Shown one piece after another: positions 37,566-45,500 of a stretch of DNA of 64,000 nt. How positions within the stretch are numbered: the stretch's first letter is position 1; each line of letters starts with the position of its first letter. Where the stretch lies: contig CAVTCB010000024.1 of NCBI GenBank assembly GCA_963733105.1, positions 588,892-652,891 of the forward strand. The letters are read 5' to 3'. The DNA is from JAFAYN01 sp963733105 (GTDB lineage Bacteria; Gemmatimonadota; Gemmatimonadetes; Longimicrobiales; Longimicrobiaceae). The notes beneath the pieces are model-generated. The model was not told the origin of the DNA. It saw nothing but the letters and a program-made list of their open reading frames with translations, and searched no databases. The position numbers and the translations under genes are program-made.

Positions 37566-39233
37566 CTACGCCGAGGCGCAGTCGTACGGGTCGACGGCGG
37601 TGGCGGAGGTGGGCGACGTGCCGCTGCGCCGGGTCCCCGTCTTCGTCTCCAGCGCGATCCCCGTGTAGTACTTCTTCAGGATCTGGTCGTAGCTGTGCCC
37701 GGCGCGGGCCATCCCCACGGCCCCGGTCTGCGCCAGCCCCGCGCCGTGCCCGTTCCCGCCGCCGTACACCGCGTAGCCGGTCAGCGCCCCCGAGGCGTCC
37801 GTCACCCGCTCCACCACGAACAGGTTGCTGGGGAGCAGGGTGGGGACGCCGGAGGCGTTGACGTAGGCCAGCGACGAGCGGATGGCGCCCCGGTTGTCGA
37901 CGAAGGTGCCCGCGTCGGTCACGTACTCGATCTGCGTGACGCGCCCGGTGGCCGAGCGCCCCAGGACGTTGATGGCGTTCACCTTCCCCACCGGCTTGTT
38001 GGCGAAGTCGCCGACCACGCAGCTGATCTGCGCCATGGTCCAGCGGTAGTTCCAGCGGTGGTAGCCGTGGAAACCGCCGTACGCGCCGGTCCAGGCGGGG
38101 GTGCGGAGGTCGGCCAGGAGCGCGGCGGTGGACGGGAGCTCCTGCCCCGGCGGCGCGTCCCACACGCCGCGGAGGTACGGCTCGGCCGCCGGGAACACGT
38201 CCTCGCTGTTGGAGGTGCGGCCGCCGCTGGTGGCGTAGAAGAGCGCGTTGATCATGGCGCCGTTGTACGTGGCCACGATCCCGGCCGTGGCGTTCACGGC
38301 GGCGGTGCTCACCGCGTGCTCCGCGCCGGCGCCCCCGTACACCTGGTCGGCCACGGTGGCGCCCAGGTCGTACCCGTTGTTCCAGTGCTTCCCCAGGTTG
38401 GCGTGGGCGTAGGTGCGCGCGGCCACCGCCTGCGCCTTCTGCGCTTCCGCTTCCGGGTAGCTCACGGGGGACAGCTCCCGCGGGAGCACTCCGTACAGGT
38501 ACTCCTCGACGGGGAGCTCGTTGATCCCCGCCAGCGCGCCCGACGCGTTCCGCATCACCTCCGCCGCGCCGCGGTACTGCGCGCCCCCGATCAGCACGCG
38601 CGCCGTCGCGGCGGCGGAGACGCGCGGCGGGTTGCGCGAGCTGGCGGACGTGCCGGTGGTCTTGGTGGTGACGTAGCGCGGCTCGCTGACCGTCCCGCTC
38701 ACCGTCTTCCAGAGCGCGGCGGAGGTCGCCAGCCCGGCGGCGACGACGCTCTGCTTGTAGACGCGCTCCGCCGCGGTGTCGGCGGGGAGCGGCCGCTCGC
38801 CCACGTACACGCGCCAGCAGGAGGCCGTGGACACGTACTCCCACGCCGACGGGAAGCCCGCCGCCGTCCCCGCCGCCACGCGCTGGTCGCGGTCCGCGGT
38901 GCTGGCGGTGCACACCACCTGCAGCCGGCGGTTGTTGGTCGACACCGGTACGGAGGCGCTCCAGGTGACGGTCACCTGCTCGTTCGCCAGGCCGGAGACG
39001 AGGTACGCGCTCGATCCCTTCTCGCGCACGTCGAAAGCGGCCGTGGCGCCCACCTTCACCGACGCCGCCGAGGGCACCACGCCGATGCGGATCTTCCCCG
39101 CGTAGGGCTCCAGCACGTTGCGCGCGGCCGGGGCGCTGGACGGGGCCACGGGCGGACGGGTGGGGAGCTCCTGCGAGCAGGCGGCGAGGAGCGCCAGCAG
39201 CACGGGGACGGCAGGACGAAGACGTGGGTGCAT
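37566..39233 (-). CDS. SpoIID-domain lipoprotein (peptidoglycan-binding type)
   Basis: A 555-residue protein with lipoprotein signal (lipobox LLAAC). Residues about 225-530 contain the SpoIID/LytB fold: GINELPVEEYLYGVLPRELS, KAQAVAARTYAHANLGKHW, and near the end GYAVYGGGNGHGAGLAQTGA with SYDQILKKYYTGI. In sporulating bacteria SpoIID is a lytic transglycosylase; in Gram-negatives such proteins act as amidase activators or remodel denuded glycan. The first 200 residues are a family-specific N-terminal part with three Cys. Start at ATG 39233 preceded by GGAGGT. It is divergent from an L,D-transpeptidase gene (141 bases), which suggests a shared cell-wall role. Confidence 0.88.
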   Translation of the reverse strand: MHPRLRPAVPVLLALLAACSQELPTRPPVAPSSAPAARNVLEPYAGKIRIGVVPSAASVKVGATAAFDVREKGSSAYLVSGLANEQVTVTWSASVPVSTNNRRLQVVCTASTADRDQRVAAGTAAGFPSAWEYVSTASCWRVYVGERPLPADTAAERVYKQSVVAAGLATSAALWKTVSGTVSEPRYVTTKTTGTSASSRNPPRVSAAATARVLIGGAQYRGAAEVMRNASGALAGINELPVEEYLYGVLPRELSPVSYPEAEAQKAQAVAARTYAHANLGKHWNNGYDLGATVADQVYGGAGAEHAVSTAAVNATAGIVATYNGAMINALFYATSGGRTSNSEDVFPAAEPYLRGVWDAPPGQELPSTAALLADLRTPAWTGAYGGFHGYHRWNYRWTMAQISCVVGDFANKPVGKVNAINVLGRSATGRVTQIEYVTDAGTFVDNRGAIRSSLAYVNASGVPTLLPSNLFVVERVTDASGALTGYAVYGGGNGHGAGLAQTGAVGMARAGHSYDQILKKYYTGIALETKTGTRRSGTSPTSATAVDPYDCASA

Positions 39234-39374
39234 CGGGGCCACCTCCGGGTGTGGGTCGGTTCGGTGAACAGATAGTGCGCTCGCGCGCCGTGCCGCGCAA
39301 CCGTGTCTCCGGGCCTGGCCCGTTTTTCGCCCCCGGGCCAGCACACGAACCGTCCAACGCCCCGGAGACCCGAG

Positions 39375-41099
39375 ATGAAGAACACGCTGCGGATCGGGCA
39401 CGTCGCCCTCCTGCTTCCCCTCCTGGCGCTCGCGCCCGCCTGCGACAGGGGCGGTGGGGAGAAGGCCCCCGCGGCGGAGGCGCCCGCCGCCCCCGCCGCC
39501 TCCTGGAACCCGGGGTCCGTCACCGAGGTCAGGGGCGTCCCCGTGGCGCAGCTCCGGGGGGCCATCCGGCAGCGGCTCGGCGCCGCGCGCCCGGCGCCGC
39601 TGGAGGAGCGCCAGTGGAAGGCCGCCCAGCGGCTCTACGGCCGCTACGGCGGGGGGCCGCTCTGGCTGGCGAGCGGCGGGCTGGACGAAAAGCGCGCCGG
39701 GGCGCTCCTCAAGGCGCTGGTCAACGCGCACACCGACGCCCTCCGCCTCGACGCCTATCCGCTCGACGACCTGGCGCGGGCCCTGGGCGCGGTCAAGGAC
39801 GCGCAGCGCCCCAGCGCGCAGCAGCTCGCCGAGGCCGACGTGATGCTCACCGCGGCGTACGCGGCGCTGGGGGAGGACCTCCTCACCGGGCAGGTCAACC
39901 CGCGCGAAGTGTCCAAGGCCTGGTTCGTCGATCCGCAGGAGGAGCAGGTGGACAGCGCCCTCACCCGCGCGCTGCGGGAGGAGACGCTGGACCGCTCCAT
40001 CGCCCGGATGCGCCCGCAGGACGAGGACTACGCCGGCCTGCAGCGCGAGCTGCAGCGCTACCGGCAGCTCGCCGCCGGCGGCGGATGGGGGGCCGTCCCC
40101 GCCGGGAAGGACCTCAAGCCGGGCCAGCGGGACTCCCCCGCGCGCCTGGGCGCCCTGGCCCGCCGGCTCGCCGCCGAGGGGCTCCTCCCCGCCGCCGCCG
40201 CGCAGTCGGCGCAGACGGGGGTATACGACCGCGCGCTGGCCGGCGCCGTGGCCGAGTACCAGGCCCGCCACGCCATCGAGAGCGACAGCGTCCTGGGGAA
40301 GGGGACGGTGGAGTCGCTCAACGTCCCCGCCGCCAACCGGCTCTGGCAGATCGCCGGGAACCTGGAGCGCTACCGCTGGCTCCCGCGCGATCTCGGCTCG
40401 CGCTACATCCTGGTGAACGTCCCCGCCTTCCGGCTGGAGGCCTTCGACGGGGGGAAGAAGGCGCTGGAGATGAGGGTGATCGTGGGCGAGGAGTACGAGG
40501 ACCGCATCACCCCGGTGTTCAGCGACTCCATGGAGTACGCCGTGTTCCGTCCGTACTGGATGGTCACCGACGACATCGCCACCAAGGAGGTCTTCCCCAA
40601 GGCCCAGGCCGACCCCGGGTACCTGGCCCAGAACCGGTACGAGCTCTTCCAGGAGGCGGGGAAGACGCGCGTGCGGCAGAAGCCGGGGCCCAAGAACTCG
40701 CTGGGGCTGGTGAAGTACATCTTCCCCAACGAGTACAACATCTACCTGCACGACACCCCGGCGGACTCGCTCTTCAAGGAGGACGTGCGCGCCTTCAGCC
40801 ACGGCTGCATCCGCCTGGAGAAGCCGGAGCTCCTGGGGCAGTTCGTGCTGGGGTGGCCCGCCGACCGCGTGCGGCAGGCCATGCAACAGGGGCCGGACGA
40901 CCGGCGGGTGAACCTCCCGCGCAAGGTGCCGGTGTACATCGCCTACTTCACCGCCTACATCCGGAACGGAAGCCTCCGCTTCGGGAACGACCTGTACGAA
41001 CGGGACGAGGCGCTGATCCAGAAGCTCGGGAGCGGCGCCGTGCCGAGCGGGGCGGCGCTGCGGGCGGCGGAGCAGCTGCGCCGGTTCGTGGTGGCGTGA
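39375..41099 (+). CDS. L,D-transpeptidase, YcbB/LdtD type, lipoprotein
   Basis: A 574-residue cell-wall cross-linking enzyme. The start at 39375 gives a lipoprotein signal with lipobox LAPAC. Residues about 60-260 are the scaffold domain of LdtD-like proteins, about 265-315 a peptidoglycan-binding helix bundle (VYDRALAGAVAEYQARHAI), and about 340-510 the YkuD catalytic domain: YILVNVPAFRLEAFDGGKK, and the active site SHGCIRLE with Cys478. It forms 3-3 cross-links between meso-diaminopimelate residues in the periplasm and is insensitive to most penicillins. GGAGA lies ahead of the ATG. Confidence 0.93.
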   Translation: MKNTLRIGHVALLLPLLALAPACDRGGGEKAPAAEAPAAPAASWNPGSVTEVRGVPVAQLRGAIRQRLGAARPAPLEERQWKAAQRLYGRYGGGPLWLASGGLDEKRAGALLKALVNAHTDALRLDAYPLDDLARALGAVKDAQRPSAQQLAEADVMLTAAYAALGEDLLTGQVNPREVSKAWFVDPQEEQVDSALTRALREETLDRSIARMRPQDEDYAGLQRELQRYRQLAAGGGWGAVPAGKDLKPGQRDSPARLGALARRLAAEGLLPAAAAQSAQTGVYDRALAGAVAEYQARHAIESDSVLGKGTVESLNVPAANRLWQIAGNLERYRWLPRDLGSRYILVNVPAFRLEAFDGGKKALEMRVIVGEEYEDRITPVFSDSMEYAVFRPYWMVTDDIATKEVFPKAQADPGYLAQNRYELFQEAGKTRVRQKPGPKNSLGLVKYIFPNEYNIYLHDTPADSLFKEDVRAFSHGCIRLEKPELLGQFVLGWPADRVRQAMQQGPDDRRVNLPRKVPVYIAYFTAYIRNGSLRFGNDLYERDEALIQKLGSGAVPSGAALRAAEQLRRFVVA

Positions 41100-41203
41100 G
41101 GCTCCCGGGCGGACGGAACGGCGGGGGTGGGCGTGTCCCCCCTGGCGCGCGCCGGCCGGGCGGCTAGCTTTCCCGGAACACGCTCACCGGAGAGGCGCGG
41201 ATC

Positions 41204-41689
41204 GTGACGGACACGCGGGACCAGGGAAGCGGCGAGGGGGGCCTCCTCCGGCGGATGCTGCTGGGATTGCTGCTGCTGGGCGCAGTGGGGCTGGCCGCCG
41301 AGCTGGTGCTGCTGGAGCACACCGAATCGGCGTGGCAGTGGGTCCCGCTCGTCCTCCTCGGCGCCGTGCTCGTCCTGGGGTGCGCGGTGGCGGCGCGGCC
41401 CGCGCGCGGCACGGTCCGCGTCTTCCAGGGCGTGACGGCGCTGTGCGTCGCCGCCGGGCTCCTCGGCGTGTACCTGCACCTGAAGGGCAACGTGGAGTTC
41501 GAGCTGGAGGGGGACCCGTCCCTCGGCGGGCTCGCGCTCCTGTGGGAGGCGCTGAAGGGCGCCACCCCCGCGCTCGCGCCCGGCGCCCTGGCGCAGCTCG
41601 GGCTGCTGGGGCTGGTGTGCACCTACCGCCACCCGGCGCTGCGCCGGGCCGTTTCCCCATCCTCAACCCGACCGACGGAGACCCGATGA
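41204..41689 (+). CDS. Hypothetical four-helix membrane protein
   Basis: A 161-residue protein with four hydrophobic segments (about residues 17-36, 46-63, 74-93 and 122-142), small and hydrophobic otherwise. The GTG at 41204 has GGAGAGG upstream, and a -10-like TAGCTT lies at 41165-41170. The stop overlaps the ATG of the next gene (ATGA), so they are coupled. I recognise no family. Confidence 0.7.
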   Translation: MTDTRDQGSGEGGLLRRMLLGLLLLGAVGLAAELVLLEHTESAWQWVPLVLLGAVLVLGCAVAARPARGTVRVFQGVTALCVAAGLLGVYLHLKGNVEFELEGDPSLGGLALLWEALKGATPALAPGALAQLGLLGLVCTYRHPALRRAVSPSSTRPTETR

Positions 41690-42243
41690 ACCGACTTCCC
41701 ATGCGCTCGCTCCTCGGCGCGGCGGCCCTTCTCGCCGCGCTCGGCGCCTGCCGCGACGCCTCGCAGGACAGCCCGAACCCCGACGCGGCGCCGGCCGCCG
41801 GCGCCGCCGCCACGGCGCCGGCCCCGGAGCCCGCGCCCGCCGCGGCCCCGGCTGCGCCCGCGCCCGCGGGCGGCGCGTTCGTGGACCCGGACGCCGCCAC
41901 GCGCGAGCAGCTCCTCGCCATCCCCGGGATGGACGCGCAGCTCGCGGACGCCGTGGTCGCCGGGCGGCCCTTCAAGGACATGACCGCCGTGGACCGCGTG
42001 CTCGCCGGGAAGCTGAGCGAGGCGCAGCGGGACAGCGTCTACACCCGCATGTGGAAGCCGCTGGACCTCAACTCCGCCAGCCGCGAGGAGATCCTCCTGG
42101 TCCCCGGCGTGGGGAACCGGATGGCGCACGAGTTCGAGGAGTACCGGCCCTACCGCAACATCGAGCAGTTCCGCCGCGAGATCGGCAAGTACGTGGACGA
42201 GGCGGAGGTCGCGCGGCTGGAGCGGTTCGTCACCATCCGCTAG
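41686..42243 (+). CDS. Helix-hairpin-helix lipoprotein
   Basis: A 185-residue protein with lipobox ALGAC (about residue 20), an Ala/Pro-rich spacer (about 28-60) and two helix-hairpin-helix units: ATREQLLAIPGMDAQLADAVV and LNSASREEILLVPGVGNRMAHEF. This is the ComEA-type repeat, which in ComEA binds incoming DNA in the periplasm. The lipid anchor and spacer would place the domain away from the membrane. It could be a DNA-uptake receptor or a structural protein; no other competence gene is nearby. The ATG overlaps the previous stop. A strong terminator follows. Confidence 0.82.
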   Translation: MNRLPMRSLLGAAALLAALGACRDASQDSPNPDAAPAAGAAATAPAPEPAPAAAPAAPAPAGGAFVDPDAATREQLLAIPGMDAQLADAVVAGRPFKDMTAVDRVLAGKLSEAQRDSVYTRMWKPLDLNSASREEILLVPGVGNRMAHEFEEYRPYRNIEQFRREIGKYVDEAEVARLERFVTIR

Positions 42244-42266
42244 CCTTCCAGCCGCGGGTGTCCGGA

Positions 42267-42296
42267 GGACCCCGGGGAGCGGCTTCCCCGGGGTCC
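42267..42296 (+). terminator. Rho-independent terminator after the HhH gene
   Basis: A perfect 12-bp stem (GGACCCCGGGGA 42267-42278 with its complement 42285-42296, loop GCGGCT) followed by TTT. It closes the 41204-42243 pair and separates it from the NRPS operon. Confidence 0.8.
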
Positions 42297-42343
42297 TTTC
42301 CGCGTCCCGTCGGGACGCGCGAGAGCGAGGTCCACGCGTAATT

Positions 42344-42378
42344 CAAGTCTTGACTTGGCCGGGGGGCTCTTCGATCTT
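42344..42378 (+). promoter_or_regulatory. Candidate NRPS promoter with overlapping operator palindrome
   Basis: A perfect palindrome CAAGTC-TT-GACTTG (42344-42357) contains TTGACT (42350-42355) as a -35; a weak GATCTT (42373-42378) is 17 bases on. A repressor bound to the palindrome would cover the -35. A further hairpin (GGGACC-TTTTC-GGTCCC, 42381-42397) follows in the leader. Confidence 0.5.
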
Positions 42379-42450
42379 GCGGGACCTTTTCGGTCCCGTC
42401 CACCTCCCCGAAGAAGATCCGAGCGCAGGCGAGCCCGCCCCGGACGTACG

Positions 42451-42537
42451 ATGGAGAACGTAGAAAGCGTCCACGGCCTCGCGCCCATGCAGCCGGACCT
42501 CCTGCTCCGGGCGCTCCAGGCGCCCGTGCCGGCATGA
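42451..42537 (+). CDS. 28-residue peptide resembling the start of an NRPS condensation domain
   Basis: ATG at 42451, stop at 42537 overlapping the NRPS ATG (ATGA). The sequence ENVESVHGLAPMQPDLLLRA follows the same pattern as the first residues of the second NRPS (IEDLYPLSPMQEGMLFHALY): LxPMQ, two or three polar residues, then L..AL. It stops where the condensation domain proper should go on. It may be the remnant of a deleted condensation domain, a stand-alone docking peptide, or just a leader frame that couples translation, since the NRPS ATG itself has no clear ribosome binding site. The ribosome binding site of this frame is also weak. Confidence 0.4.
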   Translation: MENVESVHGLAPMQPDLLLRALQAPVPA

Positions 42538-45500
42538 GCCCGATCTCGCTCGACGACCTCACCCCGGAGCAGCTCCAGCGCCTCCAGGCCCGCATGGCCG
42601 AGCTGCGGGGCGGCGCCGCCGCCGCGCAGGGGATCCCGCGCCGCCCGGGCACGGGCCCGGCCCCGCTCTCCTTCGCGCAGCGGCAGATCTGGCTCCAGCA
42701 CCAGGTGGACCCCGGGACGCTCTTCAACGTCCCCCTGGCGCTGCGGCTCACCGGGGAGCTGGACCCGGCCCTGATCCGCCGCGTGCTGGACGAGATCGTG
42801 CGCCGCCACGAGCTGCTGCGGACCACGTTCCAGCTGCGCGACGAGGGCCCCATGCAGGTGGTGGGCCCCGCCGACGCGGGGGCCCGCTTCGCCGTGGCCG
42901 ACCTGTCCGGCGCGGCCGACCCGGCGGCGGAGGCGCTCCGCCTCGCCCGCGTGGAGGCGGACACCCCCTTCGACCTTGCGGTGGACCCGCCCTTCCGGAC
43001 GCTGCTCCTGCGCCTGGGGACGCGCGAGCACGTGCTGTGCACGACGCTGCACCACGTCGCGCAGGACCGCTGGTCGTCGGGGCTGCTGATGGGGGAGCTG
43101 GCCGCCCTGTACCGCTCCTTCGCCGCCGGCGCGCCCTCGCCCCTCCCGGAGCCGCGCATCCAGTACGCGGACTTCGCCGTCTGGCAGCTGGAGCGGCTGG
43201 GCGGGGATGCGCTGGACCCGCTCCTCGCCTTCTGGAAGGAGCACCTGGAGGGGGCTCCCCCCTCCCCGAGCCCCGCCCCCGACCACCCCCGCGGCTCCCG
43301 CCCGCTCCGCCCGGTGCAGCTCCCGGTGCACATCCCCCCGGAGGACGTGGAGGCGCTCCGCCGCGTGGCGCGCGAGGAGAGCGGGACGCTGTTCACGGTC
43401 CTCCTGGCCGCCTACCTGGTCTTCCTGCGCGGCTGGACCGGCGAGGACGACCTGGTGGTGGGCACCTACGTCGCCAACCGCACCCGCACGGAGACGGAGC
43501 GGCTGGTGGGGAGCCTGGCCAACACGCTGGCGCTCCGCTTCCGCCTGGGAGAGGGGGGGAGCTTCCGCGACCTCCTGCGCCAGGTGCGCGCCACGGTGCT
43601 CGCCGCCCAGGGACACCAGGAGCTTCCCTTCGAGCGCCTGGTGGAGGAGCTGCAGCCCGTGCGCGAGCCCGGGCGCACGCCGCTGATCCGCACCGCCTTC
43701 AACGTCCCCCGCGCGGCCCCGGCCGTCCTGGAGCTCCCCGGGGTGCACGGGGAGATCCTCCCGGTCGTCGGGGGCGGCGCGGGGGTGGACCTGCACTGGG
43801 CGCTGGAGGATTGGGACGACGGCGTGGTGGGGGCGCTGGAGTACGACGCCGGCCTGTACCTACCGGAGACCGCGGAGCGGATGGCCGCCGCCTACCTCCG
43901 CCTCCTGGACGCCGTCTCCGCCGACCCGGACGCGCCGCTGGACGCACTCGACCTGCTGGGCCCCGGCGAGCGAGCGCGGGTGCTGCACGCGTGGAACGAC
44001 ACCCGCCGCGACCTCCCGGCCGGGGAGTGCGTCCACCACCTGTTCGCCGCCGCGGCGGCGCGCACGCCGGACGCCGTGGCCGTGGACTCCGCCGCGGGCC
44101 CGCTCACCTATGCGGAGCTGGACCGGGCATCGAGCGACCTCGCCCGGCGCCTCGCCGCCCGGGGAGTGGGACCGGACGTGCGCGTGGGGCTCTGCCTGGA
44201 GCGCTCACCGGAGCTGATGGTGGCGCTCCTCGCCGTGCTCCGGGCCGGCGGCGCCTACGTCCCCCTGGACCCCGCCTACCCGGCCGGGCGCCTGGCCTTC
44301 ATGCTCCGAGACAGCGCCGCGCGGGTGCTGCTGACGCGGGAGGGGCTGTCGGGGCGGTTCGGGGATTTCGGGGGGGAGGTGGTGGTGCTGGAGGTGGCCT
44401 CCGCGCGCCCCCACCCGGCGGCCTTAGAGCCGCCACCCTCCCCCACGAGTGGGGGAGGGGCATCTCCCAGAAAACCGGCAGTTCAGTCCGATGGGGTGAG
44501 TCCGGAGGCTCTCACCCCCCTGCCCCCTCTCCCAATGCTGGGAGAGGGGGAGCACGGCGCTGTGGAGGGGGAGGATCGAAGCGTGGAGATGCCCCTCCCC
44601 CGGAACGGGGGAGGGTGGCGAGCCCGAGGCGAGCCGGGTGGGGGCGTCCTCCCCGACAACCTGGCGTACGTCATCTACACCTCCGGCTCCACCGGCACCC
44701 CCAAGGGCGTCGCGCTGACGCAGCGGGCGCTGGTCAACCTGCTGCGCTGGCAGGCGGGGGAGTGGAGGCACCCGGGGGCCGCGGCCACGCTCCAGTTCAC
44801 CACCGTCGGCTTCGACGTGTCGTTCCAGGAGATCTTCTCCTGCTGGATGTCGGGGGGGCGGCTGGTGCTGCTGGACGAGGAGGAGCGGCGCGACCTGGGG
44901 GCGGTGCTGGAGCGGCTGGAGCGCGCGAAGGTGGAGCGGCTCTTCCTCCCCTACGTGGCGCTGCAGCACCTGGCGGAGCAGGGGGTGGAGCGGGGCGTCT
45001 ACCCGTCGGCGCTGCGGGAGGTGCAGACGGCGGGGGAGCAGCTGCGGGTGACGGAGGCGATCCGGCGGTGGCTGGGGGGAACGGGGGCGACGCTGAGCAA
45101 CCAGTACGGGCCGTCGGAGACGCACGTGGCGACGGCGCACTCGCTGGAGGGAGCGCCGGAGGAGTGGCCGCTGCTGCCGCCGATCGGGCGGCCGGTGGCG
45201 AACGCGCGCTGCTACGTGCTGGATGCGCGGGGGGAGCCGGCGCCGGTGGGGGTGCCGGGGGAGCTGTACCTGGGAGGAGCGTGCCTGGCGCGGGGGTACC
45301 TGGGGCGGCCGGAGCTGACGGCGGAGAGGTTCATGCCGGACGCGCACTCGCGGGGAGGCGGGGGCGCGGGCGTACCGGACGGGGGACCGGGCGAGGTGGC
45401 TGGCGTCGGGGGAGCTGGAGTTCCTGGGGCGGGCGGACACGCAGGTGAAGGTGCGCGGGTTCCGCATCGAGCCGGGGGAGATCGAGGCGGTGCTGGAGCG

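Noticed and set aside
36136..39357. A minus-strand 1073-codon frame over the serine hydrolase and SpoIID genes
   Set aside because: Shadow frame of two real genes; no motif, no ribosome binding site, biased composition.
44408..44644. An intein in the adenylation domain
   Set aside because: At 79 residues it is far too short, lacks splice-junction Cys/Ser and His-Asn residues, and its DNA is palindromic.
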